DNA of 64,000 nucleotides from Chloroflexi bacterium AL-N1 (GTDB lineage: Bacteria; Chloroflexota; Chloroflexia; Chloroflexales; Roseiflexaceae): positions 124,001-188,000 of the forward strand of contig WYDT01000002.1 of the NCBI GenBank assembly GCA_013122435.1. The letters are read 5' to 3'. The position numbers were made by a program, and so were the translations under genes. A model generated the notes under the pieces. It did no database searches. It was not told where the DNA came from and saw only the letters and a program-made list of their open reading frames with translations. This document shows, in pieces, positions 7,562-15,906 of this stretch (positions are counted from its first letter, which is position 1; each line of letters opens with the position of its first letter).

Positions 7562-8533
7562 TCAGCGTTCGACGGGCGTGGCCGTAGACACCGCCGATGG
7601 CTCCGGGGAACGGGTTAGGGTCTTGCGCTTGAACACTCCGTAGACGATGGCTAAGAACATGAGCGCGATCACGAGATTCGCGAGTGCCACAAAGGTTGGG
7701 TGGAACGCGCTGAGCGTGAACAGCCCTGGCGTGGACACGGCGGTTCCAGGTGCGTCGAACGCGAGAAAGGCGACGATGTTGTTGGCGAAGTGGGCGCCGA
7801 TGGCGAGTTCGGTCGTGCCGTCAATCAACGAGACGACCACCCACACCAGGCCCGTACCCAAGAAGTAGTTTAAAAAAATCGTGAGCCAGCCACCCGCGCT
7901 CACCTCTGGGTTCAAGAGGTGCGGCACGGGGAAGATCCCCGCCGACACAAGCGCCAGAAACACGCGGTTGGTCCAGATGCGGCTCGCGCCCTGCACGATG
8001 TACCCTCGGTAGAAAAGCTCCTCGCTAGTAGTTTGGATCGCGGTGAAGACCAGCGCCAGCGGCACGAAGAACGCGAACGTCGCGAGGTCGGTGGTGAACA
8101 AAAAGCTGTTCGGGTAGAAGAGGTACTGTCCCAGCACGCCGATCAGACACATCGGAATGAACCAGGCCACGAACCCCTGGCCGACGCGCCGCCAGTCGAT
8201 CCGCTCCCGCCCTGTGACCAGCGTTCGCGGGTGGCGGCGGTGGATCAGGGCGACGGCGAGGAGAGTCCCCGCGAGGAAGAACGGAAAACCCGCCATGTTG
8301 AACAAGAACAGGCCAAAGGGACCGAGCACGGTGTGATCCGGTTGGCCGGTGAGCGCGAACGCCACGCCGACGCTCGCAGCCGTCCCGACGATCAGCCATG
8401 CAACGAGGATCACCACCAACCCCACCAGATATTGCCACCATTGATTCTTGCCTTGCCGGGCAGCCTCCACATAGGTCGTCAGGTTTGCTTCGGTTGTAGT
8501 TCCCGCCGTTCGTGCGGTGTGTGCTAACTTCAT
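7562..8533 (-). CDS. CPBP family intramembrane metalloprotease
   Basis: A 323-residue polytopic membrane protein with the CPBP motif SEELFYRG at about residues 170-177, a second histidine in PHLLNPE and a third motif GAHFANNIVAF. It is longer than the other two CPBP proteins because of an extra N-terminal region with two helices. The frame opens at 8557, but ATG at 8533 follows AAGAAAGGGAAAC and matches the likely true N-terminus (MKLAHTARTAG). Two TGCAA-type dyads lie upstream. It probably begins the minus-strand run that continues into the secreted hydrolases. Confidence 0.87.
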   Translation of the reverse strand: MKLAHTARTAGTTTEANLTTYVEAARQGKNQWWQYLVGLVVILVAWLIVGTAASVGVAFALTGQPDHTVLGPFGLFLFNMAGFPFFLAGTLLAVALIHRRHPRTLVTGRERIDWRRVGQGFVAWFIPMCLIGVLGQYLFYPNSFLFTTDLATFAFFVPLALVFTAIQTTSEELFYRGYIVQGASRIWTNRVFLALVSAGIFPVPHLLNPEVSAGGWLTIFLNYFLGTGLVWVVVSLIDGTTELAIGAHFANNIVAFLAFDAPGTAVSTPGLFTLSAFHPTFVALANLVIALMFLAIVYGVFKRKTLTRSPEPSAVSTATPVER

Positions 8534-8558
8534 CTTTGTTTCCCTTTCTTCCAGCAAA

Positions 8559-8753
8559 GTGCAACCGCCTTGCGATTGTTGGCCATGCTGTTCGGTTGTG
8601 AGAGTGTGTTATATGCTGTCATAGTGTCGCAAAATATTATATTTTTACTAAGGGTCAACTTGCATAACTATAGCGCCGGAGGCACGTGCAGTCGTGCTCC
8701 TTCTGGGCCATCTTTCCTCGCTTGAACAGCCGGCAAAGTGCAAACGCCTTGCA
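8559..8753. promoter_or_regulatory. Two TGCAA-N5-TTGCA dyads upstream of the third CPBP gene
   Basis: Positions 8559-8573 read TGCAACCGCCTTGCG and 8739-8753 read TGCAAACGCCTTGCA. The surrounding bases are also repeated (GCAAAG before; TTGGC then ATGC after), so each repeat unit is about 40 bases. Similar sites precede the ABC exporter (3859-3873 and 3916-3930). They are plausible operators for the TetR regulator encoded 160 bases further on. The rest of 8574-8910 is AT-rich intergenic DNA in which I see no gene. Confidence 0.45.
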
Positions 8754-8910
8754 TTTTTTGGCAATGCAGCAGCCAGGCGGTGGTCTGCGCACACACGCGT
8801 GTGCAGCCTAACGTCGGTGAGTCAAACGTTCTGCACGTGACTATTGTACGTGGATGGGGTGCGTGGCTTGGTTGTCGATAGCCACAGCGCTATCATGGGC
8901 GGTTGCCGGT

Positions 8911-9576
8911 TTAGGGTTCAATAGGGTCGCCAAGGGTACCCCCGGTGGCCACGCGCACGGCGCGGGCCATGCGTTCAAGCGGGTTGCCGATGGAGGCAAG
9001 ATCTGTGCCCGCCATCAGGGCGGCGCTGACGTCTTCGCTGATGACGCGCAAGACCGCGTTGGCCGCCGCTGCGTGCATCCGTACCTCGATGTCATCGGCC
9101 GAACGGCGCAGGCGATCCGCGAAGACCTTGGCCAGTTCACGTTCAATCCGATCATGGGCCATGAGCCAAGCCGAGCGGAGCGCCGGCTCTTTTTCGGCCA
9201 GCACGGTCATCCGTATCACGGCAAGGTCGTAGGCTCGCTGGTCAGGATCTTGTGTGCGATTCGTCGCCCACTCGACGAGGTGATCTTCGAGTGAGCGATC
9301 CCGAGGCCAGCAACGCAACACCGCCACGAACTCCTCGGCGTCTTGAGCCAAAACCGGCTCGGCGCAGCTCTCCTTGTTGCGGAAGTACCGCCAAAGGGTG
9401 CGTACCGACAGACCGACTGCATCCGCAATCTGCTCGCCGGTTGTAGCATCAACGCCTTGCTCCCAAAACAGGTGCGCCGCTTCGCGCGAAATCTCCAGGC
9501 GTATCCGCTCGCGCCGCTTATCGCTCATGACCCCCGACTTGCGCTCATCCGTGTCGCCGCGACCCGAATTCTCCAT
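8911..9576 (-). CDS. TetR/AcrR family transcriptional regulator
   Basis: A 221-residue regulator. The N-terminal helix-turn-helix domain is typical: REAAHLFWEQGVDATTGEQI, then ADAVGLSVRTLWRYFRNKES. The C-terminal ligand domain is all-helical, as expected. The frame begins at 9597, but ATG at 9576 follows AAAGGACG and is preferred. It is the only regulator in the GC-rich minus-strand cluster and sits at its upstream end, so it is the natural candidate to control the CPBP, ABC and hydrolase genes. A 15-base dyad lies at its own start. Confidence 0.88.
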   Translation of the reverse strand: MENSGRGDTDERKSGVMSDKRRERIRLEISREAAHLFWEQGVDATTGEQIADAVGLSVRTLWRYFRNKESCAEPVLAQDAEEFVAVLRCWPRDRSLEDHLVEWATNRTQDPDQRAYDLAVIRMTVLAEKEPALRSAWLMAHDRIERELAKVFADRLRRSADDIEVRMHAAAANAVLRVISEDVSAALMAGTDLASIGNPLERMARAVRVATGGTLGDPIEP

Positions 9577-9591
9577 CAAAGCCGTCCTTTT

Positions 9592-9606
9592 TGTCATTTA
9601 GTGACA
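9592..9606 (-). promoter_or_regulatory. Putative autoregulatory operator of the TetR gene
   Basis: TGTCA (9592-9596) and TGACA (9602-9606) form a perfect inverted repeat around a 5-base spacer, 16 bases upstream of the preferred TetR start. Two further TGTCA half-sites follow at about 9627 and 9637. TetR proteins commonly bind such dyads over their own promoters. The arms differ from the TGCAA motif, so one protein may not bind both. Confidence 0.45.
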
Positions 9607-9754
9607 TATTACCACGAAACGACGATATGTCAAGAAGTGTCAAAAATTCGAATTGTGGCCGATTTAGGGGTTTGTTTCACAAACGTGCAGTAATAATATT
9701 TAATCCAATCAAGTGTCACAGGCTGAGTTCCTCACTTTTAGTAACATACTCCCA

Positions 9755-9889
9755 CTATCCTTGAATCTGCCACAACACCACAATCCCATCATCACCGGCA
9801 CTGGCCAGCAACTGCCCATCAGGTCTGAATACCACTGTATTCACCGAACTTTCATAGTCCTCAACCACATCTAAGAGTTGCCTATCTGC
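9755..9889 (-). pseudogene. C-terminal WD40-repeat remnant
   Basis: On the minus strand this encodes VNTVVFRPDGQLLASAGDDG followed by IVVLWQIQG and a stop at 9755-9757, which is one textbook WD40 blade. The frame runs into a TGA at 9890-9892 and nothing resembling the rest of a propeller lies beyond it, so only the last repeat survives. It marks the edge between the GC-rich cluster and the AT-rich DNA that follows. Confidence 0.75.
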
Positions 9890-9892
9890 TCA

Positions 9893-9934
9893 TTGGCGGT
9901 AGTATACGAACCAGCGTGCGTGTACTACCGCCAA
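9893..9934. repeat. Long hairpin beside the WD40 remnant
   Basis: TTGGCGGTAGTA at 9893-9904 pairs perfectly with TACTACCGCCAA at 9923-9934. Pairing continues inwards through one T-G wobble to give a stem of about 16 bases around a 10-base loop. It abuts the point where the WD40 homology stops. No T-run follows on either strand. It could be a REP-like or transposon-end sequence, or a recombination scar. The rest of the 9607-10098 gap is AT-rich with no gene seen. Confidence 0.5.
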
Positions 9935-10098
9935 GATATACCATAATCATACAAATGACACTTCTTATATGTGTAAATTATACATAATAGAGATTATTTT
10001 TATCAGATTTTTATCGGAATTTTTGGCTTGTTTTTGCATATAGAGTGTGATGTAATAAGGCAATCTTGTGGTTAGTAACTAAATAAGAGGGCTATGTT

Positions 10099-11592
10099 AT
10101 GATCCTAAACGCACGGACAGTAGGAATGGGTGGGCGTTCTCGTATGCGTAAATTTGGTATGCTATTTTCAATAACCCTTATCTGTTTGAGTGTGTTCATT
10201 ATGGCACAACCAACTCAATCAGCCCCAGAACACGAGAGAACAACACAACAAAGTAGTGTACGAGGTTTCGTGCTGGGTCAAATTATAGATCCAAATACCT
10301 GTAGTATAACCTATGATATTAATCGTGTTAATCAAGCACTTAACGAAATCCAGCCAAATTGGGTGCGTGTTAACCTGATCGGTGCCTCCCCCAATTATGG
10401 ATGCCCAGATGCTGATGCAGAATACACTAAGGTTATCAATGCAATTAAAAATGCAAATAGCAATATCATTGGCTTGTTAAGCCAAGATTTCATGAAAGAT
10501 TTACCCTACACAAATTATACATCGGGTAATTGGTCAATATATACACAAACTTTTGCTGCTGAGGCACAGAGTATAGCAGAACAATCTCCTTATAATATGA
10601 TTGATGTATGGGAGATTTGGAATGAGCCAGATTTCTTGGCACCACTTAATGAAACTCAATTTGCTGAGTTACTAGTTGAAGCAGAACAGAAAATAGCCCC
10701 CGTTATAAGTGGTGGTGTAACCCCCGGCAATCCTATACCATATCTTCAAAACGTTAGTAGTGTTCTTCAGACAAATCATGGTATTAGTCTTACCCAGCTT
10801 GTGGATGGTATTGGTATTCACCCTTACACTATCGTCGGATATGACAGCAATGGCAGTAATGGCTTGGATGATTTTCTATACGCTTTCAATCAGGCTTTTC
10901 CTGGTGAACCGTTATACATTACCGAGTTTGGTTGGGCTGTGCCACCTGAAAGTCAGGTGATGCAATGCCAATACCTTATTGACTCATATAACTTAGCCAT
11001 ACCCAATCAAAACGTACAAGCAGCGACTTGGTTTCAACTTGAGTATTATAATGAAGGTGCAAAGGAATGGGGGTTGTATGATATCAACAATCAGAAGCGC
11101 CTTGCCTACTACGGTCTCCAAGATTTAACCTGTCCAAACACGCTTCCTACACCAACACCTAATCCTTGTTCATCCTCTAATGCAAACAACATCTCACTAT
11201 CGGAAGGTGTTGATAACATCTGTCCAACAGCAACACTTCAATATGTGAGCCGTGGATCGTATGGGGTTGGGACAAACTGTGCTAACCCAACCGCATCCCC
11301 TTCATCAAACAATTGGCGTTTCCGTGCGGATGGTATTCCGGCAGGGTTTGAACCAGTATTGCTGACTGATGGAGATAGTGCAATCTGGCGCAAAGCCCCA
11401 CCATGTGATTCTGTAAGTCGTTGGCCTTTGGTTGCAACACGTGATGTTGCTCCTGGTGTAGGCAATACATATGGATGGACCATTGATGTAGTTGGCTGGC
11501 CTGGAACCCTCCCCACACAGGGGAGAACTTACTCTTTAACACTGCGTAATGGGGGGAATGATTTTACAATTAGTACTATTGCTCGTCCATAA
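10099..11592 (+). CDS. Secreted clan-A glycoside hydrolase with C-terminal extra domain
   Basis: A 497-residue exported protein with a signal peptide (hydrophobic run about residues 20-35, then QPTQSA). The catalytic TIM-barrel carries the clan GH-A pair: acid/base in VWEIWNEPDF and nucleophile in LYITEFGWA, as in GH39/GH5-like enzymes; the exact family is not clear. A Pro/Thr/Ser-rich linker (TPTPNPCSSS) leads to a C-terminal domain of about 130 residues with paired cysteines and aromatic residues, perhaps for binding or anchoring. ATG at 10099 (AAGAGGG upstream) is taken; ATG at 10144 would also leave a good signal peptide. A terminator follows. Confidence 0.82.
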   Translation: MILNARTVGMGGRSRMRKFGMLFSITLICLSVFIMAQPTQSAPEHERTTQQSSVRGFVLGQIIDPNTCSITYDINRVNQALNEIQPNWVRVNLIGASPNYGCPDADAEYTKVINAIKNANSNIIGLLSQDFMKDLPYTNYTSGNWSIYTQTFAAEAQSIAEQSPYNMIDVWEIWNEPDFLAPLNETQFAELLVEAEQKIAPVISGGVTPGNPIPYLQNVSSVLQTNHGISLTQLVDGIGIHPYTIVGYDSNGSNGLDDFLYAFNQAFPGEPLYITEFGWAVPPESQVMQCQYLIDSYNLAIPNQNVQAATWFQLEYYNEGAKEWGLYDINNQKRLAYYGLQDLTCPNTLPTPTPNPCSSSNANNISLSEGVDNICPTATLQYVSRGSYGVGTNCANPTASPSSNNWRFRADGIPAGFEPVLLTDGDSAIWRKAPPCDSVSRWPLVATRDVAPGVGNTYGWTIDVVGWPGTLPTQGRTYSLTLRNGGNDFTISTIARP

Positions 11593-11620
11593 TTAGAGAT
11601 ATACAACAGACTTATGGTAT

Positions 11621-11656
11621 AACACCTCAAAACACGCGTTTTGGGGTGTTTGATTT
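11621..11656 (+). terminator. Rho-independent terminator after the clan-A glycosidase
   Basis: A 13-base stem (AACACCTCAAAAC with GTTTTGGGGTGTT, one G-U pair) around the tetraloop ACGC, followed by TGATTT. It lies 28 bases beyond the stop codon. The following 11657-11943 interval holds no gene that I can support. Confidence 0.75.
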
Positions 11657-11943
11657 CCGAATGTTATAGGAACTATGTGGTTAGGGATTATTGTGTTGGG
11701 ATCATGGAGGAGCGATGCTTCGCGCTTTCTGGATTGGACGCCTCACATCCCGCACCTGTTCGTTGGTCAAGACAAATGAGCATAGATTTCTATCATACTA
11801 CAAGAACAGTATAAGCTGTAGTGTAGCACAAATACGATGATAGTATAATGCCACTCTCATGCATTCTTCATAAGTTCTTTACACATGGTTTGATATGCTG
11901 ATCTATGTATGATTGACTGATGTTGACGGTAAGGAATGGCCTC

Positions 11944-12687
11944 ATGCAGATACAGAGTATGAACGAATCGAGCGTGACTGCTGCTTCATTGTACAACGAC
12001 TACCATCAATCGATTCTCCATTATTTGAATAGCTTGATATCTGACTATGAAGCCGCAGAAGATTTGTGTCACGAAACGTTCTTGCGAGTCATCAATCACT
12101 GGAATCAACGAAATTCACAGGGGAGCGCTGTTGGATGGATGTATCGCATCGCAACCAATATTGCATATGATTATCTTCGTCGTAAGCGCTGTATTCGCTT
12201 CTTATCACTCCATGCCCCTGTATACGAAGTCAAGTTGACCAGTGTGCATCTGGATATTGATGAGCGTATTGCTATAGACAAGGTGTTGTCGCAACTTCCA
12301 GAGCGTTATCGTAATCCATTTCTCCTATACACGTGTGCTGGATACAAGATGGAGGATATCGCGACTGCCTACGGTTGTTCAAACGAGGCAATAAGAATAT
12401 GTGTATATCGTGCACGTCGACGGTTTTATCAGCTCTATATTGCACAAGAAGGAATGAAACAAGGAGCCAGGATCCTGATCGTTGATGATGATCGTAAGAC
12501 GGTTGATTTAATTAAAATGTACATGGAACGTGAATACTACCACGTTCTTGTGGCGTACGATGGATATCAGGCACTTGAGTTAACACGGCACACAAACCCG
12601 GAACTGATTGTGATCGATCTGATGTTGCCCGCAGTCGATGGTTTGGATGTGTGCCGCACAGCCATGTTGATCGAGCAGTCAGCCTAG
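11944..12687 (+). CDS. ECF sigma factor fused to a truncated response-regulator receiver domain
   Basis: A 247-residue product. Residues about 1-155 form an ECF sigma factor: region 2 (YEAAEDLCHETFLRVINHW) and region 4 (LPERYRNPFLLYTC, then an AYGCSNEAIRICVYRARRR helix-turn-helix). From about residue 175 comes a receiver domain: acidic pocket ILIVDDDRKT and phosphoacceptor Asp in LIVIDLMLPAVDG. The receiver stops after about 75 residues, before the conserved Lys and last helices. Kinase-like debris continues in the same frame after the TAG. The fusion probably arose by loss of a stop between adjacent genes plus a deletion into the kinase gene. ATG at 11944 (AAGGAA upstream) is preferred to 11920. 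Confidence 0.75.
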   Translation: MQIQSMNESSVTAASLYNDYHQSILHYLNSLISDYEAAEDLCHETFLRVINHWNQRNSQGSAVGWMYRIATNIAYDYLRRKRCIRFLSLHAPVYEVKLTSVHLDIDERIAIDKVLSQLPERYRNPFLLYTCAGYKMEDIATAYGCSNEAIRICVYRARRRFYQLYIAQEGMKQGARILIVDDDRKTVDLIKMYMEREYYHVLVAYDGYQALELTRHTNPELIVIDLMLPAVDGLDVCRTAMLIEQSA

Positions 12688-12693
12688 TCCGTA

Positions 12694-12885
12694 CAACCTA
12701 CTACCCAACGCGATGAGTTTTCCATCACCCTCAATCTATTGTCATTACTCTTCTGCATCAACGCTGATACAGAACGTATTGACCAGGTATTACGGAACCT
12801 CTCACACAGTGCAATTGCCTACACGCTCCTGAAGATCATATTACGATCACTGTACAAACAAACAACGTAATGGTGGAGGTCGTGC
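12694..12885 (+). pseudogene. Histidine-kinase ATPase-domain remnant
   Basis: In the same frame as the gene before it, and beyond its TAG, the sequence encodes NADTERIDQVLRNLSHSAIA then YT, which is the N-box of a histidine kinase. After a shift of frame near 12825 it continues PEDHITITVQTNNVMVEV, the next strand of the ATPase fold. Everything between the middle of the receiver domain and the kinase N-box is missing, so a two-component operon was collapsed by deletion and then decayed. From 12886 to 13281 I see no gene or clear structure. Confidence 0.65.
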
Positions 12886-13281
12886 TGATACATGGCAAGA
12901 CCAAATCTGTTGATAGCTCTGGTCCTAATTCAACTAAGCCGTTGAAGGCTCAATGGGTTGTTTGCCAGACCGCCCAGATAGAAAGAGCCAGCCAATCATC
13001 AGCACCAAAGCAATGGTGCACACGATAGCGCTGGGAGTCTTTATACGATATTTGACTTATAAGTTGGTAAAATAAGAAAGAATATGTCGTTGTGTGTCAA
13101 GAGGCAATCTGCAACCGACCGTTATCACCATCCAAACAGAGGTACATCATCAGCAGGTCATCAGAGATTGCAAACAAGAGTTTCTTTCTGCTACAATCAT
13201 ATAGTCTGCTCTCCTTGAGCAGCGATTGTTGTTGTTACTCTATAGCTGGATTTTCCTCTTTATTAGCCTCAGGAGTACCCC

Positions 13282-14454
13282 ATGAACTTCCACAGATGGT
13301 ATGTATCCTTCGCAGTATTGATCGTTGTCATTGGTGTTGGCGCAACTGCTTGCCAGTCTGTACCTGAGCCACAAGTGACCACCATGGAAGAATATGCAAG
13401 CGAAAACGCAGTGTATGACAGCGATATCCCTCCAGTTGACGAGATTGAAGCATATGACGATGACGCCATTCCGGTTGATGAGAACGTAGCGTCTGACAGC
13501 GATGCCATTCCGGTTGATAAGAACGTAGCATATGACGATGACGCCATTCCTGTTGACGAGATTGAAGCATTCGTTGCTGAAGAGATGGCCCAGATCGAAC
13601 AGGCAACCTTTTCCATTGATGGAGAGAACATGCCTATGGTCTCTTCAGGCGTCGAAGATAATACATTGACCCTGGATTTTGCGGGAGGTCTGGTTGAATT
13701 TGCGTTCAACGAAGAAGTCGAGTCTGCTACCGTTGAAGCCACTGTTCTGTATGGGCAAATAGCTGGTGGCGTCTTTGATGTAGTCGACGAATTCTACGGC
13801 GAGGTCGATATCAATTGGGAGGACGAAGGTTGGCAGGTGGTTGGAACTGTTGAGTCAGATGATGGAGACACACGGGACCTGGATTTGCTCTTTAATAATG
13901 CCTTTCTCGGTGCTGGCACCACGAAGCTGGTAGTCGATGATACACAGGCAGTTCTTACTGGCCTTCTGGGGACCCGAAGCTATACCCAGATGCAAGAGAT
14001 GATTGAGCAACATCCCGAGGTTGAAACACTCGTGTTGCAGGATGTTCCTGGTTCCATTAATGACACCATCAATGTTCATACTGGGCGCCTGGTACGCAAT
14101 GCAGGACTGGACACATATGTTCCGGCCAATGGACTAACGGCCTCTGGTGGAACGGATCTGTTACTGGCGGGAGTCGAGCGGATCGTCGAGGAAGGCGCGA
14201 CCATTGGTGTCCATACGTGGTGCTGCGAAGATGATCTGCAAGCCTGGGAACTCCCCGATGATCACCCCGCCCACAATGACCTGATTACGTATAGCAACGA
14301 GATGTTAGGCTCAGATATCGGACGTGACTTCTACTTTTACACGATCAAGGCTGCCACATTCGATGAGATGCACAACATGTCGTCAGAGGAACTGCTCATG
14401 TTCAACGTCGCAACCGACATTCTTTCTGCGGCAGAGGTTGGTGGCATACCTTAA
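13282..14454 (+). CDS. Lipoprotein with acidic repeats and a ClpP/crotonase-like domain
   Basis: A 390-residue protein. A lipoprotein signal ends at GVGATAC (Cys24). Residues about 35-105 hold degenerate acidic repeats with core DAIPVDENVA / DAIPVDKNVA / DAIPVDEIEA, each about 15 residues. A middle beta-rich region follows, then from about 220 a domain resembling COG3904-type periplasmic proteins of the ClpP fold: ETLVLQDVPGSINDT, a GRLVRNAGLDTYVPANGLTA stretch, then SGG and GATIGVHTW carrying a candidate Ser and His. No close match to a named enzyme is claimed. AGGAG precedes the start. It is probably surface-anchored; the function is unknown. Confidence 0.75.
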   Translation: MNFHRWYVSFAVLIVVIGVGATACQSVPEPQVTTMEEYASENAVYDSDIPPVDEIEAYDDDAIPVDENVASDSDAIPVDKNVAYDDDAIPVDEIEAFVAEEMAQIEQATFSIDGENMPMVSSGVEDNTLTLDFAGGLVEFAFNEEVESATVEATVLYGQIAGGVFDVVDEFYGEVDINWEDEGWQVVGTVESDDGDTRDLDLLFNNAFLGAGTTKLVVDDTQAVLTGLLGTRSYTQMQEMIEQHPEVETLVLQDVPGSINDTINVHTGRLVRNAGLDTYVPANGLTASGGTDLLLAGVERIVEEGATIGVHTWCCEDDLQAWELPDDHPAHNDLITYSNEMLGSDIGRDFYFYTIKAATFDEMHNMSSEELLMFNVATDILSAAEVGGIP

Positions 14455-14475
14455 CTCTTGCAACCAACTCTGTTA

Positions 14476-15375
14476 CTAGCTGTCTAGGCGAAAAATATCT
14501 TTTAAGGTCGGATGAGACGTAATTGTTGACAGTAATTCATCTGCCTTATCATAATGCTTGAATGGATGCTCTCGATACAAAGACACATATATCTTGTCAA
14601 TTGTATCAAGGGCATCTTCTATTCTGGACTCTGATAATTCAGCAATGCTATGTTGATAATCAGAATGCCACCGCATATTGTCTGGGTTGACCCAACCTTT
14701 TGCAATAAACCCCTTGGTCTTTTTAGGACAACGACACGGATTGTTCTTGTTCACTAGACCACATCGATTGTTCATCCACTGATACAGGTCTTTCCTTGCA
14801 CGGGACAATTTTTGTCTAAAGTTAGAAGCCGAAATGTTAAACATTTCACCTCCTAGCTGGTGATCGATCTCAAATACGTCTCCCATGATGTAGATGAGAC
14901 GTTGTTCCCGGTCCAGGCACATAAGCATCCCATTCATGCAAGTTACACGGGCTTCTTTTATATAGAGCGACATAACAACTTCTTCTTCCACACTCATATC
15001 TTCAGTGGGTGAATTTTCGATGTAATTAAAGAATGTCTCAAAATCAGGGACCATATGCTCATATTTCTGCTTCTTTATGTTTAAAATATGATTGAAGGTA
15101 ATACGATAGAGCCATGTCCTAAATCTCCCCTTAGTCGAATCGAATGAGCTTAACTTAACTACAATCTTAATGAGCACCTCTTGTGTAACATCTTCGGCAT
15201 CCTGTACATTATTAATCATCTTCAGGGCAATGTTGAAAATGAACTGTTGATGCCGTTCAATCAGAGTGTGAAGTGCGTCTTTATTCCCCAAAAGTATCAT
15301 TTCAATAAGATGAAGATCCCCTGTGTCTGAATAGGTGGCTTGGTCTATCTTAAAAGGATTGGCTACCTGCTCCAT
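14476..15375 (-). CDS. ECF-type sigma-70 factor with Cys-containing C-terminal extension
   Basis: A 299-residue sigma factor. Region 2 is clear (NVQDAEDVTQEVLIKIVVKL and FRTWLYRITFNHILNIKK). Region 4 is recognisable but divergent (LDREQRLIYIMGDVFEIDHQ, then NISASNFRQKLSRARKDLY). A C-terminal extension contains CGLVNKNNPCRCPKKT and then about 75 helical residues, an arrangement known in some ECF groups and likely to sense or bind a partner or metal. TAAGGAG precedes the start. It is transcribed with the SRPBCC and DUF2892 genes, whose starts lie 0.5-0.8 kb upstream in the same direction. No anti-sigma factor was seen. Confidence 0.85.
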   Translation of the reverse strand: MEQVANPFKIDQATYSDTGDLHLIEMILLGNKDALHTLIERHQQFIFNIALKMINNVQDAEDVTQEVLIKIVVKLSSFDSTKGRFRTWLYRITFNHILNIKKQKYEHMVPDFETFFNYIENSPTEDMSVEEEVVMSLYIKEARVTCMNGMLMCLDREQRLIYIMGDVFEIDHQLGGEMFNISASNFRQKLSRARKDLYQWMNNRCGLVNKNNPCRCPKKTKGFIAKGWVNPDNMRWHSDYQHSIAELSESRIEDALDTIDKIYVSLYREHPFKHYDKADELLSTITSHPTLKDIFRLDS

Positions 15376-15469
15376 TGCGTGCTCCTTATATCAACGAGTG
15401 GGAGCACTTATCAAACTAAGAGTTGTGTGCTCCCAACATATTCAGGTGTTTATCCTTGAAGCAATAGTT

Positions 15470-15895
15470 TTACGAGTGTTGTGCCGCTTTCTCTAATCCT
15501 GAGGCCCCAGCAGCATACAGATCTTGAATTGTTTGTTGAACTACTTTGTCCTGAGACTCATCCAGCAATGTACACTCGAATATCCAATCCAGTCTCGTTT
15601 GATTATATTCGCCTTTCACAATCATGGTGGCAAGCATATCGGTGACAGGTAGCATTGTTTGCTCGTTGATCGAGTACTGAAACGTTCGATTCGTATGATC
15701 AATCTTTTCAATGGTTTCATACAGATCACCTGCTGTGCTACCACAAATACGTTTGGCTCCTTCACCATTTCCCTCGAGTCTACATGATGTGATAGCAGGG
15801 AACCATAAATCCACGCCATCACCAGTACTGATAATGTCCCACACTCGTCCGGGTGCAGCTTCGATTGTATGTGTTGTATTGATGATTTTTTTCAT
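15470..15895 (-). CDS. SRPBCC superfamily protein
   Basis: A 141-residue single-domain protein with the START/Bet v1-like outline: a first strand (INTTHTIEAAPGRVWDIIS), a short helix and GVDLWFPAITSCRLEG, a ladder of strands ending FECTLLDESQDKVVQ, and a long C-terminal helix. Such proteins bind hydrophobic ligands in a cavity and seldom have a known enzyme activity. TAAGGAGTG precedes the start. It lies between the DUF2892 membrane protein and the ECF sigma gene, with a short gap to each, and probably belongs to the sigma regulon. Confidence 0.82.
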   Translation of the reverse strand: MKKIINTTHTIEAAPGRVWDIISTGDGVDLWFPAITSCRLEGNGEGAKRICGSTAGDLYETIEKIDHTNRTFQYSINEQTMLPVTDMLATMIVKGEYNQTRLDWIFECTLLDESQDKVVQQTIQDLYAAGASGLEKAAQHS

Positions 15896-15906
15896 AATTG
15901 CACTCC

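Noticed and set aside
11714..11821. Small + strand frame beginning ATGGAGGAGCGATGC after the clan-A glycosidase terminator
   Set aside because: It has no ribosome binding site, odd composition and no recognisable domain; the frame is of chance length.
13092..13367. 91-codon + strand frame before the acidic-repeat lipoprotein
   Set aside because: It is Ser/Cys-rich without structure, overlaps the real lipoprotein start in another frame and lacks a ribosome binding site.
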